A stretch of 64,000 nt of DNA from Mesorhizobium ventifaucium (GCF_935822925.1 NZ_CAKXZS010000014.1:86776-150775), one strand, 5' to 3'; positions 1 to 7,281 are shown, numbered from the stretch's first letter. Notes: generated by a model not told the origin, from the sequence alone. Numbers and translations are program-made.

Positions 1-232
1 CGCATTCCTTGGCGGTCTGCTCGTCGAGCATGACGAGCTCGGTGATGTTGCGCATCACGGTCGCTACTGAGCGCGGGAACGCCTTGGCCGTGGTGACATC
101 CTGGTTGAGCTCCGCCATCGCCAGTTGGACGGCGAGGCTCTGGTTGCCGGCAGCGTAACCCGCTGGGAGCGTGGTGAGCTCGCCGGTGCTTCTGTCTACC
201 GTCTCGACGGACTTGCCTGCTTGGGTGTTCAT
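1..232 (-). CDS. Phage recombination-region protein, N-terminal part only
   Basis: The window edge cuts this gene: 77 codons from the ATG at 232 are visible and the rest lies to the left. A good ribosome site (AAAGGAG) sits about 8 bases before the ATG. The visible part is soluble, with no signal or membrane segment, and includes the stretch PRSVATVMRNITELVMLDE. From memory this resembles a conserved phage protein found beside recombination genes, but I cannot name a function. It is the last gene of the leftward early operon inside the window. Confidence 0.6.
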   Translation of the reverse strand, partial: MNTQAGKSVETVDRSTGELTTLPAGYAAGNQSLAVQLAMAELNQDVTTAKAFPRSVATVMRNITELVMLDEQTAKEC

Positions 233-285
233 GCTGTGGTTCTCCTTTGGCGCCGGCATCCTGCAGGCGGTTGGTCCGCCGACGA

Positions 286-1056
286 TCAGCGGCGGAATGA
301 AGTCTTCTGGTCCTGGAAGATTTCGACGCCGGGCAGCGGCGCCGTGTTCTTGTTGGCACGGACGTAGGCCCGCACAAATTTGTCGATGTCGTCGATCGAC
401 ATGTACGGCCGCAGCTTCTCCAGCGGGATCTTCGACGGTTCGGTGATGCGATGCGTCCATTTGGCAGTGGCGGAAACAGTGCCAGCCTCGGTGCGCGTCG
501 GGCCTGATCCGGCGGTCACGGCCTCGTTGACGAGCACCGCCGCCCTGTGTTCGGCGTCCGCGGCTTCCTGCATCAGCACATCGCCGAGCACGCTGTGAGT
601 TGAGGCCGCGGCTTCCTCGAGCTTGCGCTTCGCCTCTTCCTGGGCGAGCCGCGCGACTTCGGCGGCGGCAATCCTCGCCTCCTCGCGCTTCTTCGCGTCA
701 TAGCGGCCGACAATGGTTTCGAATGCGGACTGGATGTTCTCCGGCCGGGTAATGACGGTGTCGAAGAACCGGTTCGTCTCCGTGACCTCTTCGCGCAGCG
801 GCTTCGTAGTCGCCAGCTTGGTTTCGCCGAGTCGTTTCGCCAGCTTTCTCGCCTCGATGCCGAGGGCGATGAAGGGATCGCGCTCGTTGTCGTTGGCGAT
901 CGCACCATCGGTCAGCGCGTTTTTCGCGGCCGTGGCGCGCTTTGCGAGGTCCTCGACCTCGTCGAGCAGCGGCTTGAACCGGTCGCGCAGGATATCGGCG
1001 GTCGTCGCCAGATTGTGCCCGGGTCCCGCTATGGATGGGGCGTCAGAAACTTGCAT
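286..1056 (-). CDS. Coiled-coil phage protein paired with YqaJ exonuclease
   Basis: This is a 256-residue protein. I chose the ATG at 1056 because AAGGAG lies 9 bases upstream; longer frames run back into the upstream gene. Residues about 25-190 are rich in Ala, Glu, Lys and Arg and look like long helices or coiled coil. The C-terminal 60 residues form a compact domain containing IPLEKLRPYM and PLPGVEIF. Phage proteins of this build are common next to YqaJ exonuclease genes, which suggests a recombination accessory role. That is inferred from position; no catalytic motif is visible. Its start overlaps the exonuclease gene by 14 bases. Confidence 0.7.
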   Translation of the reverse strand: MQVSDAPSIAGPGHNLATTADILRDRFKPLLDEVEDLAKRATAAKNALTDGAIANDNERDPFIALGIEARKLAKRLGETKLATTKPLREEVTETNRFFDTVITRPENIQSAFETIVGRYDAKKREEARIAAAEVARLAQEEAKRKLEEAAASTHSVLGDVLMQEAADAEHRAAVLVNEAVTAGSGPTRTEAGTVSATAKWTHRITEPSKIPLEKLRPYMSIDDIDKFVRAYVRANKNTAPLPGVEIFQDQKTSFRR

Positions 1057-1996
1057 TGATATCTCTCCTTGGTTTGACGCGCAGCACGCGGGTTTGGGAT
1101 GACGGCACGAAGTGGCCGGAGCGGTGCGAGGTCCGAGCTGACACTTCCCAGTTGGCGGTCTCGCCGATCTCCGCATTGCCGAGGGCGCGGAGGATCTGAG
1201 GGCGCAGCTGCTCGACAACCGCTTTTGCAGAAGCAGCTTCGACGCGGGCGCGGTCGTATTGATGGACGAGCATGTCGAGCTCGCGGTCGCCGGTGAGATC
1301 ACGCCTGGCCGGCATGCTGTCGCGGTATACGTCGAGCACGACGCGAGCATCGCGCAGCCAGTCCGGCTCCGGCTCCTCGCCGCTGGCGACCATCGTCCAG
1401 AACTCGTCGACCTTGGCTACCAGGCGGTTCCAGAGCTTGAGATGGATAGGGACGTCGATGAGATGCAACTGCAGGGTGCCGCGCCAAGTGATCACGATCA
1501 GGGCGACGCAGGTCCATGGACAGCCGGTCAATTGAGCCTCTGTTATGGCCTGGACGGCGATCCACGTGGGCGGCACAACCTCCCCGGTGTCCGGATCGAG
1601 CCAGAACTCCTTGAAGGCGTCTTCCGAGGCCGTCTTGATTTGGCAGTTCCCGGTACCGAAGCGATCTGGTCGTTCCAGGAAGGCATCAGGTGTCGCGCCG
1701 ATCCGGCGATCTGGATCACGGTAATAGGCGCGGTCGTTTTCGTAGGTGACGGTCCACTCCGGAAACCGCTTTCGGATCATGGCGACGACAACCGGCTCCA
1801 TGAGGTTGCCGCGCTCCATCGCCTCCGTTTCTTCGGTGTCCGGTGAGAGCCGGCCGGTTTTCTCAGCCCAAAGCGAATATGGGGTCGTATATGGATGTGC
1901 GCCGAGAACCGCGGCGGCCACCGAGGCGGTGACGTCCTGGCCGCGGGCGGCAAGCCAAGCCTGGCGATCGGCTGGTCGGATGATCTCGATCGACAT
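1043..1996 (-). CDS. YqaJ-like viral recombinase (lambda-type exonuclease)
   Basis: This 317-residue protein belongs to the YqaJ/lambda-exonuclease branch of the PD-(D/E)XK nucleases, which resect double-stranded DNA ends for phage recombination. Visible family marks are an N-terminal RQAWLAARGQDVTAS segment, ERGNLMEPVV, the metal-binding Asp in RIGATPDAF and the core QIKTASEDAFKEFW. In that core the usual ExK is QxK (Gln for Glu). I took the ATG at 1996 (MSIEII); an in-frame start 21 bases earlier is possible. It would act with an annealing protein that may be encoded to the left. Confidence 0.88.
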   Translation of the reverse strand: MSIEIIRPADRQAWLAARGQDVTASVAAAVLGAHPYTTPYSLWAEKTGRLSPDTEETEAMERGNLMEPVVVAMIRKRFPEWTVTYENDRAYYRDPDRRIGATPDAFLERPDRFGTGNCQIKTASEDAFKEFWLDPDTGEVVPPTWIAVQAITEAQLTGCPWTCVALIVITWRGTLQLHLIDVPIHLKLWNRLVAKVDEFWTMVASGEEPEPDWLRDARVVLDVYRDSMPARRDLTGDRELDMLVHQYDRARVEAASAKAVVEQLRPQILRALGNAEIGETANWEVSARTSHRSGHFVPSSQTRVLRVKPRRDINASF

Positions 1997-2253
1997 CAGA
2001 GCACCGCCTGCGCGCACGTAAGAGCCTGACGCATCCGGTGGCGGAGGCTATCGCAGGGCATGTCCAGATATTCTGCGACCGTCCCGGCGAGATCAGTTAG
2101 CGCCGCTATCTTCTTGTCCTGCTCGATCGCCACATCGATCTGGCGCATCTGGCTGCTCGACCACCATCCTTTGCCCGCCTCCCGGGCTTCCTGGAGCATG
2201 TCGAAGAACAGGGCCGCCTTCTCGGCTTGGGCGGGTGTCGGAACGTCCGTCAC
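1996..2253 (-). CDS. Small phage protein, unknown function
   Basis: This 85-residue protein starts at a GTG that overlaps the upstream stop codon by four bases (GTGA), so it is probably translationally coupled. It is helical, with EKAALFFDMLQEAREAGKGWW near the N-terminus and two Cys residues near the C-terminus. Longer upstream frames read through the neighbouring gene and look non-coding. No family is recognised. Confidence 0.6.
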   Translation of the reverse strand: MTDVPTPAQAEKAALFFDMLQEAREAGKGWWSSSQMRQIDVAIEQDKKIAALTDLAGTVAEYLDMPCDSLRHRMRQALTCAQAVL

Positions 2254-2633
2254 GGCGCGTCCTCCCAGTCCGGGTAATAAGGTTCGTATTCGTGGTGCTC
2301 GATGAGCCAGGTCTCCATGCGCTCGCGCTCGGCGTCGGTGAGGCGAGCGGCGCGGCCGGCGAACCAGATCCGAAGGTTCAACCAAGCGAGCGCGCAGGAT
2401 TGCCAGATTGAGCGGCGAGCGAGGACCCACTTGATGTCATACTGGCGCTGACAAAGCGCTTCGAACTCCGGCGTGCTCGGCCAGGCATCGACGATCTCTA
2501 CCTCGCAGGCGTCACCACCATCGGCGCCGTACATCGGCGAATAGGTAGGTTCGCTGCCTGGCGCGAACGAATACTCGACGGTCACGGGCAGGCCGTTGTC
2601 GCGGGTGAAGTCCTGGAAGTAGGTGGCCGTCAT
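2250..2633 (-). CDS. Phage protein, unknown function
   Basis: This 127-residue soluble protein is rich in Trp and Tyr, including WLIEHHEYEPYYPDW at its acidic C-terminus. I used the ATG at 2633 (MTATYF), two bases after the upstream stop; an ATG at 2645 is the alternative. It shares operon spacing with its neighbours. No family or motif is recognised. Confidence 0.6.
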   Translation of the reverse strand: MTATYFQDFTRDNGLPVTVEYSFAPGSEPTYSPMYGADGGDACEVEIVDAWPSTPEFEALCQRQYDIKWVLARRSIWQSCALAWLNLRIWFAGRAARLTDAERERMETWLIEHHEYEPYYPDWEDAP

Positions 2634-2635
2634 GA

Positions 2636-2929
2636 TCACGCCCACCCTTCAAGGAATTTGACCAGCGCGCCGTAGATTTGCGTGCGCTCCTCGCGTGTTT
2701 CGGGTTCATAGCCGCTACCTGTCGGCCAACCCTCGACCTCCATCGCCATCTTGGCGGCATCGAGCAGCTGCTCGACCACTTCGGTGGTGAACGGCCCCGT
2801 CATCACGCCATCACCTTCGCGGGCGAACCGCAGAAGTTCGGCGCAGGCCTCGGCCGCCTGAGATGCCGCGGCGATCGCCAGATCGCGGTTCTTCGTTTCG
2901 GCTTCGTTTTCCGGAGGGATGTCGATCAT
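2636..2929 (-). CDS. Phage protein, unknown function
   Basis: This 97-residue acidic, helical protein starts at an ATG that overlaps the upstream stop by four bases. The centre is Ala-rich (AIAAASQAAEACAELL). No motif points to a function; it is supported by its tight place in the leftward operon. Confidence 0.6.
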   Translation of the reverse strand: MIDIPPENEAETKNRDLAIAAASQAAEACAELLRFAREGDGVMTGPFTTEVVEQLLDAAKMAMEVEGWPTGSGYEPETREERTQIYGALVKFLEGWA

Positions 2930-3165
2930 GACTTCCGCCTTTCGGCGAGCATGGCGTCGGCGTAGGCATAAGCCCGCTCAGCGCTACCGATGATCGATGG
3001 GCGGCAATTGGGCGTCGCTGCGAGGTCACCCGCCAGCGCCTGCCCGGCGAACCAGTCGCGAAGCGTCATGCCAGTTTCTGGATATGGATACCCCTGGGCA
3101 GACTGGCCTGAGGCGTCGCATGGAGGCATCAACGGGAAGGCAAAGCCGCCGGTTTCGCGTGTCAT
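2926..3165 (-). CDS. Conserved small phage protein (MTLRDWFAGQAL type)
   Basis: This 79-residue protein carries GMTLRDWFAGQALAG followed by a helical tail (ERAYAYADAMLAERR). From memory this pattern occurs in many small proteins of tailed-phage early regions, with no assigned role. The ATG at 3165 gives an ATGA overlap with the small gene upstream and is preferred to a start 15 bases earlier. Confidence 0.7.
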   Translation of the reverse strand: MTRETGGFAFPLMPPCDASGQSAQGYPYPETGMTLRDWFAGQALAGDLAATPNCRPSIIGSAERAYAYADAMLAERRKS

Positions 3166-3308
3166 GGCTTGACCTTCCACTTGACGTGACAGCTGCCGAG
3201 CTTGCGCCAGAAGGCGATGTAGTCATCGGCGTCGACCGGCCGCTCGAACTCGCGGCGGAACATCGCGTATGGCGGCATGCTCAAGGCGTAGATCGTGACG
3301 ACCGTCAT
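3162..3308 (-). CDS. Very small phage protein (48 aa)
   Basis: This frame of 48 codons plus stop fills exactly the gap between its neighbours and overlaps each by four bases (ATGA at both ends). That junction pattern is used throughout this operon and is the main evidence that it is real. The peptide is basic with aromatic residues (IAFWRKLGSCHVKWKVKP). Function is unknown. Confidence 0.65.
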   Translation of the reverse strand: MTVVTIYALSMPPYAMFRREFERPVDADDYIAFWRKLGSCHVKWKVKP

Positions 3309-3517
3309 GGCTGCGACCCCGATTTGAGCCAGAACTGGAAAACGACGGTCACCTCATCGCGGCCGAAGCTTCCAACCGTTTTGCTCAGGACGTGGCCGGT
3401 CTCCTTTTCGCCATGGTCGTGGACCGGCACTCCGATCTTGTCGAAAGCCTCACGATCGGTCATGCCGACGTAGACAAGGCTCTTGTCGCTGACGCCGATG
3501 AAATCGGGGGGGGTCAT
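3305..3517 (-). CDS. Small phage protein, unknown function
   Basis: This 70-residue protein overlaps both neighbours by four bases. It has no signal peptide or membrane segment. The sequence is mixed alpha/beta in character (VGMTDREAFDKIGVPV, VTVVFQFWLKSG). I do not recognise a family. Confidence 0.6.
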   Translation of the reverse strand: MTPPDFIGVSDKSLVYVGMTDREAFDKIGVPVHDHGEKETGHVLSKTVGSFGRDEVTVVFQFWLKSGSQP

Positions 3518-3693
3518 TGTTCGACCTCCGTCGCCGGCGGTATCGGCTGCCGGTAGCCGAGCCGGACCTCGAAGGTGCGGATCAGCTCCTCGACCTGGCG
3601 GTCCTTGTTAAAACGCTGCCGCTTCGCCCAGTTCAAAACCGTGAATGCGTCGTCGGCGAGCTCGATGAGCTGGGCGTCTGTGAGGCGCTCCAT
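3514..3693 (-). CDS. Small phage protein, unknown function
   Basis: This 59-residue helical protein (LTDAQLIELADDAFTVL) starts at the ATG of a TGATG junction with the PP-loop gene; a GTG three bases earlier is an alternative. Function is unknown. Confidence 0.58.
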   Translation of the reverse strand: MERLTDAQLIELADDAFTVLNWAKRQRFNKDRQVEELIRTFEVRLGYRQPIPPATEVEQ

Positions 3694-4766
3694 CACGCGG
3701 CCTCGCTCTCTGGCGGCTTTGCAGCCAGCAATTCGGCATAGCGGTCGTGGATGCTGGCGCGGTCGAGGAACCCCGACCGAAGGCCCAGCAAGTCGGAGAT
3801 CTCGCGACGGACACCGGCAAGGATGTCGGCTTCGTCGTCGGTCAGCATGCGCAGCGGCCAGCCCTTGACGTAGAGCATGGGTTTCGTGACGCGCTTCTCG
3901 GCCGCCATGCGCGCAAGTGCGGCACGCTTGGCGTCAGCAAGGGCAGTCCGCCCCGGCGCATCGAGAAGGTCCGGCGCGATGTCGCCCAGCCAGCGCGCTC
4001 CCTGGAAGGCAAACGAGCTCGAGCATTCCAGCCGAACCATCTGGCGATAGAGGTCGTGAGCCTCCGATTGCGCCGATGCCGCGGTCAGGTCGGCGACGTT
4101 CGACATAATGCAGAACCGGCACGAGACGCGGGACATGCCGAACACGCGGTAAGCCGGATGAGGCGGCAAGCCGCTGATTTCGATGTAGCGGAAGACTGCA
4201 TTTTCGGACCAGTCGATGATCGGTCGCCACGTCCAAATCCGCCTGTCGGCGTCTGGGCTTGCAATCGTTGCCTTGGCGCGCGCGGCGCTTTCCTGCCGGC
4301 GAACGCCCGTGACGTTGATAATCTTCTGTGCAGGGAACCGGCGCTTTAGCTCGGCGGTGATGACGTGGGTCTTGAGTTCCGAGGTGCAGAACCGCATCGC
4401 CGGCGTCGACCAGCACGGCACAAGCGTCACCGTCGAAAGCGTCTCGTAGCGAACCTTGCTGCTTTCCCAGCGCGATTCCCAGCGCTCCATGAGGCCACCA
4501 GCCTTGCGACGCACCACGACAAGGTCAATGCCGGTATGGTTGGCCAGCTTGTCGCACATAGGCAGGGGATCATTCCATTCGACGATGCCGAGGTCGGCGT
4601 GGATGAGCAGGCGAGGACCGGCATGGCCAATTCTGTTCAGGTAGGCGACTATGGCAACCGCCGCAGCGTGGCTATCCTTGCCGCCGGACACCCCGATTGC
4701 CACCGGAGCATTGGCCGCAAGCAGTGCGGCGATTTCTGGTGTCGTAGCGATAAGCCGGACTGTCAT
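3693..4766 (-). CDS. PAPS reductase/DndC-like PP-loop ATPase
   Basis: This 357-residue protein has the PP-loop signature SGGKDS at residues 27-32. Further on it has the Arg-rich NVTGVRRQES segment and a late CRFC pair, the arrangement of the phosphoadenosine phosphosulfate reductase/DndC fold. Members adenylate a substrate and often pass sulfur. In phages they are usually orphans thought to act in nucleotide or DNA modification, but the substrate here is unknown. It sits in the leftward early operon, and a second, DndC-like member lies at 17117-18331. The ATG at 4766 overlaps the upstream small gene by four bases. Confidence 0.85.
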   Translation of the reverse strand: MTVRLIATTPEIAALLAANAPVAIGVSGGKDSHAAAVAIVAYLNRIGHAGPRLLIHADLGIVEWNDPLPMCDKLANHTGIDLVVVRRKAGGLMERWESRWESSKVRYETLSTVTLVPCWSTPAMRFCTSELKTHVITAELKRRFPAQKIINVTGVRRQESAARAKATIASPDADRRIWTWRPIIDWSENAVFRYIEISGLPPHPAYRVFGMSRVSCRFCIMSNVADLTAASAQSEAHDLYRQMVRLECSSSFAFQGARWLGDIAPDLLDAPGRTALADAKRAALARMAAEKRVTKPMLYVKGWPLRMLTDDEADILAGVRREISDLLGLRSGFLDRASIHDRYAELLAAKPPESEAA

Positions 4767-4879
4767 GGCAGCAAGCCTTTGATCGCGATAACGATGCCGG
4801 CGTGGGCGAGCGCGGTGTACAGCGCCGCGACCAGGAGGATGCGCTGGCGCGTCATGAACGTTTCGATCTGGTGCACCAT
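4763..4879 (-). CDS. Tiny single-span membrane peptide (38 aa)
   Basis: The peptide has a polar N-terminus (MVHQIETFMTRQR) and then one hydrophobic span, ILLVAALYTALAHAGIVIAI. It fills the gap between two genes with overlaps of four bases downstream and one base upstream (TGATG), like its neighbours. It probably inserts in the inner membrane. Function is unknown; a superinfection or lysis-timing role is only a guess. Confidence 0.6.
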   Translation of the reverse strand: MVHQIETFMTRQRILLVAALYTALAHAGIVIAIKGLLP

Positions 4880-5073
4880 CAGTTCCGGCCCTCCGCGTCG
4901 TCGAAAATGGCGATCTGCGTCTTGATGGCGTCGATACGCCGGCGGGCCGCAGCCATCTCGATGTCGCGGCGCTGGTGATTGTCGATCATGTCGGCGCAGA
5001 CGATGTCTCGTTCTGCGCGACCGAGATCGCTGAGGAGATCGTCGAGGCTTGGGACAATGGAGGGTGCGCTCAT
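4879..5073 (-). CDS. Small helical phage protein
   Basis: This 64-residue protein is almost entirely charged helix (RRDIEMAAARRRIDAIKTQI), suggesting a short coiled coil. It is coupled to both neighbours by overlapping stop and start codons. Function is unknown. Confidence 0.6.
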   Translation of the reverse strand: MSAPSIVPSLDDLLSDLGRAERDIVCADMIDNHQRRDIEMAAARRRIDAIKTQIAIFDDAEGRN

Positions 5074-5336
5074 GGTGCAGCCCCCTCACGATGGTCCTTC
5101 AGCGCGGCAGCGGCGGCATCGAGCGCTGCGTTGGCGCAAGCTGGACAGAGATCAGCGAAGTCAAGACGATCCTTGCCGCCATAGGCGTCTGCGCTGCGAC
5201 CGCCGATAGCCTTCATACCGCCCCATGTGCCGGGCCTGCTGAAGTTACGCGATGGCCCGCTTCCAAGTACGATTTTCTCGACCGTCAGGCCGCAGTTGTC
5301 GCAGCGGATTTTCGGAATGATGTCGACCTCGGCCAT
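5070..5336 (-). CDS. Small zinc-ribbon-like phage protein
   Basis: This 88-residue protein has two Cys pairs, CDNC near residue 12 and CPAC near residue 65, the spacing of a zinc ribbon that could bind nucleic acid or protein. The tail is Ala-rich helix. It overlaps the next gene by four bases. Zinc binding is inferred from the Cys pattern; the biological role is unknown. Confidence 0.65.
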   Translation of the reverse strand: MAEVDIIPKIRCDNCGLTVEKIVLGSGPSRNFSRPGTWGGMKAIGGRSADAYGGKDRLDFADLCPACANAALDAAAAALKDHREGAAP

Positions 5337-5338
5337 GG

Positions 5339-5650
5339 TCAGCCCTCCGCCTTAGCGGCCGCGATCCGCGCCAGCTCATAGATTTGGCCCAGCAAGGCGC
5401 GCATACGCTCCGGCGAAACTTCGACGTCATTGACAGCGATGTTGAAAAGTTCTTGCCCGGCGATTTGATCGAGTGCCGCGAGCATCTCGGGCGCCGCCGC
5501 CGCGAGGCGCGCATCTTCTGGTGTCTTGAAAACGGCGACTGTCTTATTGCGGAAGTCATCGCCCTCGTAGACCGTGCGGCGAACCTCCTCAAAGCTTTCG
5601 AGCCTACCGACGAACCAACGACGGGGCGGCGTTTGCTTTGGCGCGCCCAT
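5339..5650 (-). CDS. Conserved phage protein with APEMLAAL motif
   Basis: This 103-residue protein contains VAVFKTPEDARLAAAAPEML, a stretch I recognise as recurring in small early proteins of many tailed phages, without known function. The rest is helical. It starts one base after the stop of the first gene of the operon. Confidence 0.68.
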   Translation of the reverse strand: MGAPKQTPPRRWFVGRLESFEEVRRTVYEGDDFRNKTVAVFKTPEDARLAAAAPEMLAALDQIAGQELFNIAVNDVEVSPERMRALLGQIYELARIAAAKAEG

Positions 5651-5651
5651 C

Positions 5652-5783
5652 TCAGCGCACCCACAGATGTAGCACGTACGCCGCGACGGTTAGCGTCGGC
5701 GGCGGCACGAAGAACACTATGAGGCATTTCGCGAACTCGGAAATGTTGTCAGCGATGACACGGGTGACGTTTGGTTTTGGCAT
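5652..5783 (-). CDS. Small membrane peptide, first gene of leftward operon (43 aa)
   Basis: This 43-codon gene begins 14 bases downstream of the predicted start of the leftward transcript, with GGAG in that short leader. It ends TGA-G-ATG against the next gene. The product has one hydrophobic span (CLIVFFVPPPTLTVAAYVLHL) and is probably an inner-membrane peptide. As the first gene from a strong repressed promoter it should be made immediately after induction. Function is unknown. Confidence 0.62.
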   Translation of the reverse strand: MPKPNVTRVIADNISEFAKCLIVFFVPPPTLTVAAYVLHLWVR

Positions 5784-5804
5784 CAGGGGTCTCCAATGCC
5801 ACGG

Positions 5805-5832
5805 ATATTATGCGCAAACGGATTTCTGTCAA
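5805..5832 (-). promoter_or_regulatory. Leftward early promoter (PL-like)
   Basis: On the minus strand, TTGACA (5832-5827) is followed by 16 bases and TAATAT (5810-5805), nearly a consensus sigma-70 promoter. Transcription should start near 5798 and give a leader of about 15 bases before the ATG at 5783. A 14-bp operator covers the spacer and a second one lies just upstream of the -35 box, so a bound repressor would block RNA polymerase directly. Confidence 0.8.
5810..5823. promoter_or_regulatory. Operator copy in PL spacer
   Basis: The sequence ATGCGCAAACGGAT is an imperfect palindrome of form ATNCGN4CGNAT. It lies between the -35 and -10 boxes of the leftward promoter. Identical or nearly identical copies are at 5841-5854, 7258-7271 and 7291-7304. 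Confidence 0.78.
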
Positions 5833-5840
5833 CGAAGAAA

Positions 5841-5854
5841 ATGCGCAAACGGAT
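5841..5854. promoter_or_regulatory. Operator copy upstream of PL
   Basis: This is a second exact ATGCGCAAACGGAT, 31 bp (about three helical turns) from the first and just upstream of the -35 box. The spacing would let two repressor dimers bind the same DNA face and cooperate. Confidence 0.76.
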
Positions 5855-6144
5855 AATTTTATGCAGGGCCCAGGATGGAGTGCCTCGCGCGCGATAGCGC
5901 CAAGTTATGATTCGTAAGATCTCCGACGCAGTGAGTGCGTCAGCACTCACACTTCAGCGAAGCGGGACACAGAACCGGTGGAAGATATGCGGAGCAGAGA
6001 ATCGTAGAGCTCAACCTGGGACGGTGAATCGTAGAGATCTATGATTTAAGGTTAGAATAAATCTCCAACCGAGCGCGCGAGAGCGCGGGCGGATAGACCG
6101 CCCGCTCGGTGCTTGTCAAGACGGTTATCTTCAATCTCGGGCGG
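5855..6144. other. Structured non-coding stretch left of the Arc-like gene
   Basis: I see no convincing gene here. Two mutually exclusive hairpins share bases: GACGCA/TGCGTC (5925-5941) and GTGAGTGC/GCACTCAC (5931-5950). An 11-bp direct repeat GAATCGTAGAG occurs at 5999-6009 and 6026-6036. A GC hairpin (GCGGGCGG/CCGCCCGC, about 6086-6106) lies just beyond the end of the Arc-like gene and could terminate it. The region may encode a small RNA or be a replication or regulatory site; nothing decides between these. Confidence 0.4.
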
Positions 6145-6438
6145 TTAGGAATCGTCACCAGAGAGGGCGCGCGGACGCTTCCTGGTCGACGTCCTGGCCA
6201 AGATATCGACGGCAGATGCGGTAAGATCGAGCATCTTCGTGCGATCGTCCTCAGCAAGAGTTGCAAGGACCGGCCGAAGGATCTCCGCCAAGCGCAGCGC
6301 TGGATCAGGATCGAAAGTCCTATCTAGCCGCTCGAGGATTTCCTTGTTCAAGCTGTTGCGCCCCTTGGCAGCCAGCAATTTCGCCTTGAGTTCAGGCGTT
6401 AATCTGAGATGGAAGCTTGGCGGATCTGGCAGTGACAT
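6145..6438 (-). CDS. Arc-like ribbon-helix-helix DNA-binding protein
   Basis: This is a 97-residue protein. Residues about 7-42 (FHLRLTPELKAKLLAAKGRN, then SLNKEILERLDRTF) match the Arc/MetJ ribbon-helix-helix pattern: a DNA-contacting strand and two helices. The C-terminal half is helical. Such phage proteins are small dimeric repressors or regulators. I used the ATG at 6438; a TTG at 6492 would add a tail unlike the family. A GACATGTC palindrome at 6551-6558, upstream of its start, could be its own operator (see findings). Confidence 0.72.
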   Translation of the reverse strand: MSLPDPPSFHLRLTPELKAKLLAAKGRNSLNKEILERLDRTFDPDPALRLAEILRPVLATLAEDDRTKMLDLTASAVDILARTSTRKRPRALSGDDS

Positions 6439-6682
6439 GCCCACGTTATGACCGAAGGAGGCTTGTGCGGAAATAGTTCCAGATCGCCCCAAAAACTAAT
6501 CGATTTGGTACTATCTATCCCCGTTATTCACAGGGCGATTGTTACAGTTGGACATGTCTTGTTAACGTCTCTCAAAAGATTCTATTAGTAAAGTCGTGTC
6601 AATTTGGGACACGCCCAAACAGACCGGTAACAAACCATTAGGCGACACACTAAATAACGAGAATAAAGGGTAGGGACCGGGA
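6439..6682. promoter_or_regulatory. AT-rich divergent intergenic region
   Basis: This stretch separates the Arc-like gene (leftward) from the Tat-signal gene (rightward) and is clearly more AT-rich than its surroundings. It holds the palindrome GACATGTC (6551-6558) and the inverted repeat GTGTC-N7-GACAC (6596-6612). A possible rightward promoter is TTGTTA-N17-CTATTA, which would start transcription near the second repeat. Confidence 0.45.
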
Positions 6683-6916
6683 GTGAGAACTGCGAAGAAG
6701 GCTTACGAGCCGAACAGACGTGCTGTGCTTTCAGGGCTGTTGGTGGCGACAGTGGTCGGCCCAACAGCGGCGAAGCAGGAACAAGATCTACGTGATCAGG
6801 TCAGGCGCAGCGCCGAAGCGCTGGCGGCATCGATGTCGGCAGCTTACGGCGGCGACTACTGGATACATATCGATCACGATTCTGGCCTGGCCGCGGTTTC
6901 CCGGGTTCTCTCATAG
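6683..6916 (+). CDS. Small protein with twin-arginine-type signal
   Basis: This 77-residue protein begins at GTG with GGGACCGGGA upstream. Its N-terminus, NRRAVLSGLLVATVVG, has the twin Arg and hydrophobic run of a Tat-type signal. The rest is a short helix plus GGDYWIHIDHDSGLAAVSRV, so it is probably exported or membrane-anchored. Its end overlaps the end of the opposite-strand repressor gene by 43 bases. Function is unknown; similar small proteins occur in rhizobial prophages from memory. Confidence 0.55.
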   Translation: MRTAKKAYEPNRRAVLSGLLVATVVGPTAAKQEQDLRDQVRRSAEALAASMSAAYGGDYWIHIDHDSGLAAVSRVLS

Positions 6917-7221
6917 GTATCGGCGACGCCTTCGGCATAGCTGATGATCTGGCGAAATAGGCCTTCGGGCGCGCCGTCAAGCCGGTCGAAGACTTGCTGT
7001 ATTCTCCTAAGCCACGAGCCTTGCGCGCTTTCGACAGGCGCAGCTCTGCTGACAAACTTGTCATAGGCTTCGTTGATGGCGTCGCGACGAGGACCTTCCG
7101 GCTCTGCGCCGGACAGCCACCGGTGTACCGTTGACTGAGACACGTCGAAATACTCGGCGAGCTTCTGCTGCGTCCAATGGGTCGCGTTCAAGATCGCGCG
7201 GATTTTCTCATCGATCTTCAT
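6874..7221 (-). CDS. Helix-turn-helix repressor (CI position)
   Basis: This 115-residue protein has an N-terminal XRE-type helix-turn-helix (WTQQKLAEYFDVSQSTVHRW, residues about 15-35) and a helical C-terminal half that could dimerise. There is no peptidase domain of the LexA/CI type, so induction would not be by RecA-driven self-cleavage. It lies leftward next to the operators at 7258 and 7291 and divergent from a second HTH gene, the position of a lysogeny repressor. The ATG at 7221 has no clear ribosome site. Which of the two HTH proteins maintains lysogeny cannot be decided by sequence. Confidence 0.72.
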   Translation of the reverse strand: MKIDEKIRAILNATHWTQQKLAEYFDVSQSTVHRWLSGAEPEGPRRDAINEAYDKFVSRAAPVESAQGSWLRRIQQVFDRLDGAPEGLFRQIISYAEGVADTYERTRETAARPES

Positions 7222-7257
7222 TTTGCTGACGTTACGCCGCAGTGCGGATAAACAAAA

Positions 7258-7271
7258 ATCCGCTTGCGCAT
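7258..7271. promoter_or_regulatory. Operator copy between the two HTH genes (repressor side)
   Basis: ATCCGCTTGCGCAT differs by one base from the other three copies (C for T at position 6). It lies 33 bp from the copy at 7291 and nearer the repressor start, so it is the likely autoregulatory site. Confidence 0.74.
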
Positions 7272-7281
7272 AAAATTCCAC

